Of a stretch of 36,278 nucleotides of DNA, positions 9,801 through 18,482 are shown one piece after another. Numbering within the stretch: the stretch's first letter is position 1; each line of letters starts with the position of its first letter. A model generated the notes under the pieces. It had not been told where the DNA came from and did no database searches. It saw only the letters and a program-made list of their open reading frames with translations. The translations under genes were made by a program, and so were the position numbers. Location: positions 1-36,278 of the forward strand of contig JAFCCI010000008.1 of NCBI GenBank assembly GCA_017610275.1, written 5' to 3'. The DNA is from Candidatus Woesearchaeota archaeon. GTDB taxonomy: Archaea; Nanobdellota; Nanobdellia; Woesearchaeales; CG1-02-33-12.

Positions 9801-10603
9801 GCTATTCCCTGTATTAAATGCTCAGGTATTACAACATCTGGAGTTATCTTACCTATTTTTATATTCCAGTCAGAGCCATAGCCACAAAGAGTGTATATAA
9901 TAATATCTTCTATAGTTGAATTTCTTCCATAACCATCTGTTGCAGCTATTTTTATTGTATTTGGCCATTGATTTCCTTCCTGCGTTCCAACAGTTATGCT
10001 CTTATCTGTTACACCTATTTTAATACTTTTTTCTAATTTTATATCAATTTCAAAATTACCATCAGAATCAGATTTTCCAGAATATTTATTATTTTCATTA
10101 ACAAAAACATCTATATCTATGTTTGGCTTGTTAACCTGACCTTTGACTGTCTGCTTTGCTGTATATGCAGGGCTTAACTCATATAAATTATGATAAATTA
10201 TTTGAGGCAGCTCTGAGTCGCAGAAAACATCAAACTTATTTATAACTGAATTCCCGCCAGCATCAGTTGAATTAATTTTTATTTTGTTTTCCCCTTGATT
10301 CAGGCTTATGCCTATTGAAAAGGTGTTGTCCTCATTTGAACTTATTGTTCCATAATAATTAGAATTAAGGATAACCTCAATCATAATTGGCTCGTTTGTT
10401 GTTCCTTTAATATTCAATAAAATTTCAGTAACTTTTTCAGGGGGTTTTTCTATGTTTATTGATGGTGGAGTATTATCTACAATAATTCCCTTATCTTCAT
10501 TTTGTTCATCCTGTGCAAAAACCCTTGCAGTATAAACAGGCAGGCCTAATATAAGAAATATGCAGCTGATAGCTATTAATTTTAGTTTTATTTTTTTCAT
10601 CAT
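6887..10603 (-). CDS. Giant secreted Ig-like/Cys-rich protein, module copy 2 'B' gene
   Basis: ~1238 aa, signal peptide, 'IKGTTNEPIMIEVILN...GENKIKINSTDAGGN' Ig-like repeats, central Cys-rich part; ATG at 10603 preferred over TTG at 10615. Confidence 0.75.
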   Translation of the reverse strand: MMKKIKLKLIAISCIFLILGLPVYTARVFAQDEQNEDKGIIVDNTPPSINIEKPPEKVTEILLNIKGTTNEPIMIEVILNSNYYGTISSNEDNTFSIGISLNQGENKIKINSTDAGGNSVINKFDVFCDSELPQIIYHNLYELSPAYTAKQTVKGQVNKPNIDIDVFVNENNKYSGKSDSDGNFEIDIKLEKSIKIGVTDKSITVGTQEGNQWPNTIKIAATDGYGRNSTIEDIIIYTLCGYGSDWNIKIGKITPDVVIPEHLIQGIAQFSFPINLTYKGRGDPNEVILTSEPQLTSYSLSSSSRDKYQEELFAGGATSYWNDDYTKGYFIVNLNAWPHSKEELNNLSFGLIKIPVRLDIYYEYENMNGDIVENTQRECWDIKIMIDKEIPLDKIPKKMLNATINILNSTINLIDTIKKPIDLGSKIAFGGCVVLGLTYLGQSIASEFSCISVRSEAVQALIDGEDTCFKQDEGDKVFDCDACLQSLKSLRKTEKLMNNVCDRIFCPAVPSLDYHTETYKDSITKKEINLCEKEGQKSDKCKEEYKRAWDSAFWMIDEWKKANAKEGGREESFFDKISEGLAFCEKAKEQEVTVITDGSGNKQTVYLVYPDGSVCKGDKSEVVSGTQGDFGIYTGKENEKDIFYKCFNDTKLNINETGYYTSGELEGKKIPSIVQSNRGIEGTDNYILDPTSDVIRSVQAVCLPAVSGYLNLWKQILEAVKQCFETIMITGEGSSGVCKAVLTTYVCDMIYDAIACAGGSLVLGADEEIRPGAFGVIQQIATGGKNVFDSVSNRYGQTGMYNTMFNERKLIHSICLFTFTLDWGEFDLDTMLSTEVGMPTLGSQGLLYPTTKRFLGSNPLDYGRTTYMYHIGAGIIAGADLNYNSYLKCSNDNSCTGGRCDCFYRGKEEIYNIASGSLSAGEMFNDEFFEKVVDSPVRYDKAVIEWDWIDNKGEMQTTRKVQNIEEAGERAPDDCKLDSVSGEFRCSYIIGKYGEARFVSVKPSGGRSLKDSYSRGEIINFDVQIEVESPEPDNQIPKYLIWTITDSENKKIKEEEIRLSKDELWEGEIPRVSVNNICCDSSEDSIDTYKLGDNPKLDLTIIERPEKYKQFAIVFTTDNYYKVYSVTKNGEWKIKENEPLSEREYNYTEEKGIIKYDNIELKLDSEPKKDDAAVIVLKEKNEKEGCIEGEEKAHVQFELFHSKSTGDQKGECCGKRIKTKDFQITVDCRAEEPEEEGN

Positions 10604-10607
10604 AACA

Positions 10608-12509
10608 TCATTCAAATTTTGGCATTAAACTAATATTATTTGAGTTCTCATTTAAGAACTTTACCATATTCACTTTCTCATCATCTGTTTTAGCAACACC
10701 TCTGTCATAAGCATAAAATATTATCTCATCCTTACCCCTAATCTCATTGTAACTTAATTTCCAGTCTGCTTTAAACCCACCCGTAAGTTCATCGCCATTC
10801 ATAAGGAAAATTTCCAGATAATAACTATTATCATTATCAATAAGCTCTATTTCTTCCATCCCTTCCTCAGCAGGGTATGCTGCAAAGACATCATGGCTTT
10901 TATTTAATGATGTGATGTATATTGCTGCTTTTTCATTTGGCTCCAGACGTTCTTTATGTCTTGTGCTGTCGACTTTCATAACCCTAAAATCAAAGCTTTT
11001 CAATGAATCCATCATAACTAAAACATTCTTTTCCGTAACCTGCTGTTCTGCTCTTAAAAAGCCATCTTTCTCTGCTATTATAATCCCATTAACACATGCT
11101 GACGGCAGTTTGGTTTTTAATCTGAACCTGTTTGCCTCTGACTTTATAAAGCCTAAATTACATTGATACTTTATACAGTTAAATGAAATGCTTACATTAT
11201 TCAAGTCTTGATTTGTTCTTGAATCTTTTGCACTGATAATATAATCTTCTTCTGTTAATTCATTGCAGAACCCTGTATTCTGATAGCTGGTAAGTTTTGT
11301 TATTCCAAAGTCAGACCTGTCACCCTGGTTATGGTTAATTAAAACCGGAAATGCAAACCTGAAAACATATCCTTTGTTGTTAAATGACTTTTCATCCCTT
11401 ATTGCTATCTCAACAGGATAAATAATATCATATGTAAAATGGTACATATTTATGCAGAACATGCTGAGGTATTTTGGAGCTCCTTCAACCATATTAGACT
11501 TCATAAGATCTCCATCGCTTGGCCTTGCATATAACTCAAGACCCCAATTTTTCATATATCTTACTCCTGCTTTCAAATCATCAAAGTTTTCACTGACAGG
11601 TGCCCAGAAAAAGTGATTATATTCATAAATGTCCCCTGGTATGTCTTTTGGAATGGGGTCTTTGGTAATATCTAGTTTTTGGAATTTCCCGTATATCACT
11701 GGATCATATAAAAATGGAATATAATCTGTTTTGTCAATCCTTATCTTTGGAAGGTTATAGTATAATAATTCCTTGACAGACTGCTCAACATCTGCTTTAC
11801 TCCACTCAATCCCTTTGCATGAGAAAACCAAGTCTGTGAATGGGACTTCAGAATCAAGAGCCATTAGGTCAATAGTTGTTTTTTCAAAAAACATATCCTT
11901 ATTTTCTGCTTTCATTATCTCTTTTGCAAGCCTGTAGATTCTCTTAAGCCTTACTGGAACAGATGCTGTATATTCTGATAAGGTGGTTATTTTATCACCT
12001 TTTTTATCCTTAATAACTAATTGATAATCTGCTGTTATAATAACCTCTTCTTCTGCTATAACTGTCTTTGTTTTGATTTCTCCCTTTTCTTCTATAATAA
12101 ATTGATTGAAGTCAGAAAAATTTCTTAGGCAGGATTTAAGATTTTTTGAAACATAATCAGATATTTGGGATTGTATATCACTTAGTTTTGGTGAGGTATC
12201 TATTCCGTTAAGATACCAGTATGGCAGCTTGATTGGTCCTCCAACACTAATATAAGCCCCAGGATTCATGGCTATTTCTTCTGGTATTTCAACATACCCA
12301 GACTGCATTCCAAGCTTTATAACAGCTTTTTCGCCAATATCCTGCATACAGCTTTCAACATATCTTTTAACAGGAGCAACTTCCTGCGGAATAACAACAT
12401 CTGGAGTGAAAATAGTTGTTTTTACCCTTAGATAAAAAAAAAGCAAAAATCCTAGAATAACAAGAATTCCAACTATTACAAATACTGTTATCTGGCCTCT
12501 TTTTTTCAT
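10608..12509 (-). CDS. Membrane-anchored ectodomain protein with prepilin-like leader (KKRGQ-ITVFVIVGI), module copy 2 'A' gene
   Basis: 633 aa; SD gaggg upstream; homologous blocks with the 725-aa ORF at 18479-20596. Confidence 0.75.
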   Translation of the reverse strand: MKKRGQITVFVIVGILVILGFLLFFYLRVKTTIFTPDVVIPQEVAPVKRYVESCMQDIGEKAVIKLGMQSGYVEIPEEIAMNPGAYISVGGPIKLPYWYLNGIDTSPKLSDIQSQISDYVSKNLKSCLRNFSDFNQFIIEEKGEIKTKTVIAEEEVIITADYQLVIKDKKGDKITTLSEYTASVPVRLKRIYRLAKEIMKAENKDMFFEKTTIDLMALDSEVPFTDLVFSCKGIEWSKADVEQSVKELLYYNLPKIRIDKTDYIPFLYDPVIYGKFQKLDITKDPIPKDIPGDIYEYNHFFWAPVSENFDDLKAGVRYMKNWGLELYARPSDGDLMKSNMVEGAPKYLSMFCINMYHFTYDIIYPVEIAIRDEKSFNNKGYVFRFAFPVLINHNQGDRSDFGITKLTSYQNTGFCNELTEEDYIISAKDSRTNQDLNNVSISFNCIKYQCNLGFIKSEANRFRLKTKLPSACVNGIIIAEKDGFLRAEQQVTEKNVLVMMDSLKSFDFRVMKVDSTRHKERLEPNEKAAIYITSLNKSHDVFAAYPAEEGMEEIELIDNDNSYYLEIFLMNGDELTGGFKADWKLSYNEIRGKDEIIFYAYDRGVAKTDDEKVNMVKFLNENSNNISLMPKFE

Positions 12510-12539
12510 AATCCCTCTAAGAATACTCTATAATAAGGT

Positions 12540-12552
12540 ATATTTAAATCTT
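12540..12552 (-). promoter_or_regulatory. TATA-like element (minus strand atttaaatatacc) upstream of module copy 2
   Basis: A/T box about 30-40 nt before ATG 12509 in the 55-nt intergenic gap. Confidence 0.4.
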
Positions 12553-12564
12553 GCGGTGAGTTCT

Positions 12565-13377
12565 CTATGATTTTGCTATAACAGCTGCAATATAAAACCT
12601 TATCCATGCTGAGTAAAAAATCAGGAAAATCAATAAAAATAATGAGGTAATCCACTCTGGAAAAATGTTAAGAGGAATTGTAATTACAGACAGCAAAACA
12701 AGGACAAGGCTCATTATCAAGCAAGGAATGTATAATAAATGAATTTTTTTAACTGCAATGTTGAATGTATTTTTAAAAGAATATAATATTTTTTTCTTGT
12801 TTGTAAAATAAAAATATAGAATTGATATGAAATTAATTAGGTAAAGTAGGATTGGCAGGAAGACAAAAGTAAATAAAATCAATAATATAAGCATAACAAG
12901 GCTTTTGTTAAGTCCAGTAATTGAAAAAAATAAGAATATTGAATTAAAGAACCTAAGAAAGATTACTGCTATGAAAAACAGGATTATTGATATTGGAATA
13001 CAAGCCAGGTTTAACAACAGAAACTTCTTGAAATAATCTAAATCAAATTTCTTTTTAAGTATAGTAGTCCATATAAAACCCTGAAAAAAAGACCAGGTAA
13101 AAAATAAAAATATAATTAGAAGTATTAAGCATACTATTACCCCATAATAAAAGCTTTTGAGTGCAGCAAGATCATTTACAGCATTTTCAGTAAGGGTTGT
13201 TAAGTCTAACCCGCTTATTTTGGAAGCAGAGCTGTTTAACCACATACCACACAAAAAGAGTGCAATATATGAAACCAAAATAAAAAGAGAATCAAAAATT
13301 ATTACTGAAAAAAATCTCTTTTTGTCAAGCTTAAAGCTTTTTTTAAACAGGCTTATCTGGTTATTTAAGTATGCCAT
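12565..13377 (-). CDS. Polytopic membrane protein, module copy 1 'C' gene
   Basis: Hydrophobic segments; ATG at 13377 ('MAYLNNQISLFKKSF') abuts the upstream stop and is preferred over 13446. Confidence 0.65.
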   Translation of the reverse strand: MAYLNNQISLFKKSFKLDKKRFFSVIIFDSLFILVSYIALFLCGMWLNSSASKISGLDLTTLTENAVNDLAALKSFYYGVIVCLILLIIFLFFTWSFFQGFIWTTILKKKFDLDYFKKFLLLNLACIPISIILFFIAVIFLRFFNSIFLFFSITGLNKSLVMLILLILFTFVFLPILLYLINFISILYFYFTNKKKILYSFKNTFNIAVKKIHLLYIPCLIMSLVLVLLSVITIPLNIFPEWITSLFLLIFLIFYSAWIRFYIAAVIAKS

Positions 13378-13378
13378 T

Positions 13379-15451
13379 TTACCATCCCTGCTGGCCAGTT
13401 GATGTGCTGGAAACAGTTGTTGAGCTGGCTGGCTCAGAAATCTCACCTGGGCTTATATATGCCTCAACTATATTATTACATAGCTTATCATCCTTGAGCG
13501 AATTCCTGAATTCTGCATTTAAGTTTTCTGTATCGTAGAATTTGAGGCAAACCTTTTCATAAATTTCATCTTTGTATCTTACTATTGCATTCTCACCTGT
13601 TCCGCTGTAGCTTTCTCCAGGCTTGAGTTCTATTTTATCTGCTTTTCCGTCATTGTCAAGGTCAGCTTTGTTTCCATCTATCAACAGTTCAAATTCTATT
13701 TCCTCATCTTCATCTATCTGAGGATTGACTGCAAATGTTATCTTGTAAAAGTATATTGTTTGGTTGTTTGTTGTTATTTGCTTGCTTCTTTCTCCTTCAA
13801 CATGGGCTGCAAATCCCATCATATTGTTTACGTTTACAACAGCAACATTATTTGGGATATTGTCAATATGCTTGTGGCATATGCTCTCCTCCCATTTGCC
13901 GCTTATTATTCTTCCGATAACAGTCTGTGAGAAGAATTCATCGCTCTTTTTTCTCCATCCCATCATGAAGTCCCAGTCCAGCCAGCTATTCAATAGGTTT
14001 GAGAGTGCTATTCCTCTTCTGGCTGCCCTAACAGAATTATAAAATACATCTGCAAATGTCTGCGATGCATGCTCAATTATCTTCTTTTGCTCATAAGTTA
14101 AATCTTCTCCAGCTTTATTACCCAAAATCTTTAATATTTTTAATTCTTCATCAGTTAATCCTTCTTTTCCTTCTTCCTTGTATTTCTCAACCAGTTCATT
14201 CAACAAATTTTTTTCGTATTCTAACCGCAATTTGATTTTTTCCATTTCTTCTTGCTTTATCATAAAATCATCCTTGTATGATTCATATACCTCATTTATT
14301 ATAGGCTTTTTATTATCACTATCATAAAGAATTATCCTAATTTTGCCCTCACCTAAATCCTGAGTGTATAATTTCCAATCTATACCCCCATCTTCATTAA
14401 TTCCTATATCTACGGTGTACCAACCACCTTCGTTACTAACTGTAAAGGATATAGTTGTTTCATCTTCATCTTTTGTAATTGAAATATCCTTTCCATCAAC
14501 ACCAAGAACGTTTGTTATGTAATTATAAGATTCTTCACTTATTATTATTGGGTTTCCGTCATTGTCTTTTAAAGTTATAGTTTTCTCATCTTTGTTTTCA
14601 TCTATTACTTCAATTTTTGGTTGCACTCCACTTTCTTCATCTTCATCAGCAGTTCCTTTTTCTTCAATTGTTTCATCTCCTTCATCTTTTTTATTAATAA
14701 TTTTCTCTATATTTTTGTTAATGTTGTCTATTCTTTTCTGTTTTTCTTCTTCTGATAAGTAATGATCATCAATTGAATTAATATCCATTTCAATTTCTGC
14801 GGTTATACCAGCACCTGCACCACCATCTCCTTCTGCTGTGAATTCTCCATCACTAGTAACAGAACTTCCAAATTCTTGTTTTACACCCTCTGTTATATCT
14901 TTACCTGTTGATATTACTTCTACTTTTTTAATGAAATCATCATGATAATATTCTGTATAAACATCATTTGTGTAATCCCACTTTTTCTTTATATCACCAT
15001 TTTCATAATATTCAATACTATACCTTTCTTCTATCTCTCTTTTTGTTTGAGGAATAAAACCCCCTAACTCATATTTAGATACCTTTACAACCTGACCAGT
15101 TTCTATCATTTTTTCTTTATTTTCATTAAAGCTAAGTAAATATTCATATTCTTTATCAAGAGCATCATAAGTATTATAACGTAAAGAATAAGTATGACCA
15201 CCAGGAATTAATTCAACATCTTCTTTAACATTTATTTCTTTTGGATTCTTAATGATAATTAAATCATCTTTTAGAAGTTCATAGACTGTATTATCAAACT
15301 CTAATTCATAACCATTTGGATAAGTGATGGTATAATAATTATCGAAAGAACCTTCATTTTCGGTTATAACTGGTTCTTCAGGTACAACAGCAATGACAGA
15401 AACGACTAACGTAAATAAAACCAATAAAATCATGATTTTTGTTTTATTCAT
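13379..15451 (-). CDS. Secreted protein of unknown function with EF-hand-like DLDNDGKADKIEL motif
   Basis: Signal peptide 'MNKTKIMILLVLFTLVVSVIAVVPEEP'; start at 15451 gives a short overlap with the upstream gene; coiled/charged middle, C-terminal beta-rich part. Confidence 0.7.
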   Translation of the reverse strand: MNKTKIMILLVLFTLVVSVIAVVPEEPVITENEGSFDNYYTITYPNGYELEFDNTVYELLKDDLIIIKNPKEINVKEDVELIPGGHTYSLRYNTYDALDKEYEYLLSFNENKEKMIETGQVVKVSKYELGGFIPQTKREIEERYSIEYYENGDIKKKWDYTNDVYTEYYHDDFIKKVEVISTGKDITEGVKQEFGSSVTSDGEFTAEGDGGAGAGITAEIEMDINSIDDHYLSEEEKQKRIDNINKNIEKIINKKDEGDETIEEKGTADEDEESGVQPKIEVIDENKDEKTITLKDNDGNPIIISEESYNYITNVLGVDGKDISITKDEDETTISFTVSNEGGWYTVDIGINEDGGIDWKLYTQDLGEGKIRIILYDSDNKKPIINEVYESYKDDFMIKQEEMEKIKLRLEYEKNLLNELVEKYKEEGKEGLTDEELKILKILGNKAGEDLTYEQKKIIEHASQTFADVFYNSVRAARRGIALSNLLNSWLDWDFMMGWRKKSDEFFSQTVIGRIISGKWEESICHKHIDNIPNNVAVVNVNNMMGFAAHVEGERSKQITTNNQTIYFYKITFAVNPQIDEDEEIEFELLIDGNKADLDNDGKADKIELKPGESYSGTGENAIVRYKDEIYEKVCLKFYDTENLNAEFRNSLKDDKLCNNIVEAYISPGEISEPASSTTVSSTSTGQQGW

Positions 15452-18400
15452 TTTCACTTTCATCTTCTCCTTGGTTCTCGTCTTGAGTTGATTCATCTGT
15501 GTCTTCATCATCATTTGTATCTTCTTCTGTTGTTTCAGGCATTGGCTTTAGGGCTTCTTCGCAGACATCACCACTAAGACTCCAACTATCTGCATCAACA
15601 AATCCTACTATGTCTTCAGCAATAGATGCTAATGTCGGGACTAAATGACCAAGAATGCATCCTGCATGCAGTGCACCAGCTGGCTGCATATCACAGTAAA
15701 AGTTTATTCCTGCAAATATCATCCCAATTGGATCAGCAAATATTGTTTCAACATGCTCTGTCAGTCCCTTGAAAAATCCTGCAAATGGAATTATTTGGAA
15801 TATTTCTCCGTAAATGAACATGCATTCAAGATAAGCCTTCTGCTCTTCGCATACACTAAGCGAGATACCTTCAACAGCTGCGTTTTTAAGGCATAATATA
15901 TAATAACATTCAATCTGTCTTCTTTTTTGCAGGTTATGAACTATTCCAGGAAGGCATCCGGTCGCAAGGCTTAAAACCAAGCTATCCTTTGGATTCTGAG
16001 GCCAGAATTCTGCAACAAAACCACTATCACCCAAGGGCTTGCTTTGCTTTCCTATGATATTATTATACCAATCTCCCCACAATCCTTTTTCACATGAGAT
16101 ATATTTGCAAAGATTATATTGGCTATCCATAAATTTTTGATGCATATCATCGCTTTTTTTAACAAAGTCACTAATAGTCTCTGCAAAACCCCATCCAAAT
16201 ATAGTAGCCATACCTTCAATGTCTGCAAGGGCTTTGTTTACCTCTCCCCATGTTCCAAGAAGGCCACAAATCTTTTCAGCAATGCTTATCCACTTTTCAA
16301 GCTGCCCTATCCATTCCTGCTCTACAAGCCAGCTGTCCTGTGCATTCTCTATCTTGTCCTTAACACTTTGGCTTAGTTCTCCAAGTGGCATATTGTAGAA
16401 GTCTATTGTCACGTCAACAGGTTCTTCTTCTGTATTTTGTATTATTATATCCCCAACCCTTGATATAATTAATAAACTGCAGTTAAATGATAATGATACA
16501 TTTGGCATGCTTTCTTGTTTTAATGTTAAAACCATATAAGGATCATTAAATTTTTCATTTATTAGTTTATAATCATTAATATAATCCATATCTCCGCTGC
16601 ACTGCAAATCAAGAGCAAGAATAATTGGATTATCATAAACATCTATTGGTTTTAATTTAATGTGATAATATGTTTGGTGATTTATTAACTCAGTTGTCTG
16701 CCTGTCAATTGCCAGAGGCATTTTTTCAATATTACTAATTTCCCAGTAATTAGGATTTTCCTCAACACTTATTCCTAAAATTTTTATATTAAGATTTTTC
16801 TTAGCTTCATTGCCAACCAGGTCTGTAAATTTAAACTTTAAAATATTATTTATTGATTTTGGGGCAATTTCGCTTGTTGTCCATTCACAAATCCATTTTG
16901 TTCCATTTTGCGTGCACGTAGCTTTTTCATCCTTGCCTAAACCCAATGATAATAAATCAGCACTTGCTGTTACAGGTGTTTTGTCCGTAAGAACAGCTTT
17001 AATATGTAATATATCTCCTGATACTATTTCATCCTGAACATATGTTCTATTGTTCAAATTTGTAATCTCTATCTCACCCACCAAAATCGGGTTCTTGCTA
17101 TCAACAGCAAATGTTTCTGAAAGTACACTCTTATCAAGGTCAACATCATTTCCAGCATCATCTTCTGAATTAGGAAGAATAAAAACCCTTATAGATGATC
17201 CCTGTGCTTCATTAAAGATTAAATTATTCCAGAAGCAGTTCCAAACTTCACCACTTTTAGTGCAACTATTTGCCCTTATTTCTTTCCCACTTACTTTCAT
17301 CCAAAATTTTTTTAGGTTTAAACCAGATTCTTTTTCCTGAATTTCAGCAATAATATCACTTCCTTTTTTAATATATTTTATACCATCATATTCTACTTCC
17401 CCTGAACTTTTGATAGATTTAACTATTGGAGAAATAGTATCAACCTTAAAATCATAACTTACACTTTCTTCTGCAGTATTTCCAACAGCATCTGTTGCCT
17501 CAATCTTAATATTAATTTTGCCTGATTTATTAATTTTTATTAGTATATTAGACCATGTACATAATGAAACCCCCCCTTTGTTAACACAACTAGCTATCTT
17601 TCTTTTGTAGCTTGGTTCATCTTTATTTAGCTCTGATAAATCAGCCATAACATTATCTAAGGAATCATCTTCGACCTCTATGCTTATAATTGATTTTAAT
17701 GGCTTACTAAAGATATAATTTATATCATTACCATAAGAATCAATTATTTTGAATGAATTCTTATCAATATTTGGTTTAGTTTCATCAACAGTAAGTTTTT
17801 CACACCTAAATTCTGAAACCTGGTTTAGTTTATCATAAGCAGCTATACAAACATTAGCAGAGCCTGTTTCAGAAACAAATTCAGATGTTTTAAAGTCAAA
17901 CTCTCTTGAATCAATGGAGGAATCATTAATCTCTATTTCTTTAACAATAGTTGCTATATTATTCTTGCAGATGATTATCCTGCTTAACCCTAGACCATAG
18001 GTTGTATCATAAGCATAATCCTTTACACTATATTTTACAGTTAAATCCCCTTTTTTTGTTATCTTTGGGTTTATACTAAAGGATTCAATAGTTGGTGCCT
18101 TGCCATCAACAACAAACGTACTTGCATAAATATCAATAGTGTTACCAGAATCATTCTTTAATCTTATTATAAAGGAGTGTCTCTTTGGCTCTAATATGTT
18201 TTTACTGATTCCCAGGAAACATTGGGAGTAATTATCTTCAGACAATCTGCACGTATTAAATGCAATATCATTGAAAAAAATTTGCTCTGGAGTTACGCTT
18301 TCATTCCCAGAAATAGCAACATCTGCTTGGACATAAGTTAAATCACTTTCTTTTCTGTAACCTTCTACCTCATCATTGCCAAAGATTCCAACATTATTTA

Positions 18401-18482
18401 TCCCAGCAAAAACACTTGCACTATATACTGGAAGTGCAATTATCATGCATATTATAAACAATGCAGCTATCTTTTTCTTCAT
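15444..18482 (-). CDS. Giant secreted Ig-like/Cys-rich protein, module copy 1 'B' gene
   Basis: 1012 aa, signal peptide 'MKKKIAALFIICMIIALPVYSASVFA', repeated Ig-like units ('KINIKIEATDAVGNTAEESVSYDFKVDTISP'), Cys-rich C-terminal half; ATGA overlap with upstream gene. Confidence 0.78.
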   Translation of the reverse strand: MKKKIAALFIICMIIALPVYSASVFAGINNVGIFGNDEVEGYRKESDLTYVQADVAISGNESVTPEQIFFNDIAFNTCRLSEDNYSQCFLGISKNILEPKRHSFIIRLKNDSGNTIDIYASTFVVDGKAPTIESFSINPKITKKGDLTVKYSVKDYAYDTTYGLGLSRIIICKNNIATIVKEIEINDSSIDSREFDFKTSEFVSETGSANVCIAAYDKLNQVSEFRCEKLTVDETKPNIDKNSFKIIDSYGNDINYIFSKPLKSIISIEVEDDSLDNVMADLSELNKDEPSYKRKIASCVNKGGVSLCTWSNILIKINKSGKINIKIEATDAVGNTAEESVSYDFKVDTISPIVKSIKSSGEVEYDGIKYIKKGSDIIAEIQEKESGLNLKKFWMKVSGKEIRANSCTKSGEVWNCFWNNLIFNEAQGSSIRVFILPNSEDDAGNDVDLDKSVLSETFAVDSKNPILVGEIEITNLNNRTYVQDEIVSGDILHIKAVLTDKTPVTASADLLSLGLGKDEKATCTQNGTKWICEWTTSEIAPKSINNILKFKFTDLVGNEAKKNLNIKILGISVEENPNYWEISNIEKMPLAIDRQTTELINHQTYYHIKLKPIDVYDNPIILALDLQCSGDMDYINDYKLINEKFNDPYMVLTLKQESMPNVSLSFNCSLLIISRVGDIIIQNTEEEPVDVTIDFYNMPLGELSQSVKDKIENAQDSWLVEQEWIGQLEKWISIAEKICGLLGTWGEVNKALADIEGMATIFGWGFAETISDFVKKSDDMHQKFMDSQYNLCKYISCEKGLWGDWYNNIIGKQSKPLGDSGFVAEFWPQNPKDSLVLSLATGCLPGIVHNLQKRRQIECYYILCLKNAAVEGISLSVCEEQKAYLECMFIYGEIFQIIPFAGFFKGLTEHVETIFADPIGMIFAGINFYCDMQPAGALHAGCILGHLVPTLASIAEDIVGFVDADSWSLSGDVCEEALKPMPETTEEDTNDDEDTDESTQDENQGEDESENE

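Noticed and set aside
15451-15514. Upstream start for the 711-aa ORF ('MMMKTQMNQLKTRTKEK...')
   Set aside because: This stretch is the shifted frame of the acidic tail of the upstream gene; the start at 15451 begins a normal signal peptide
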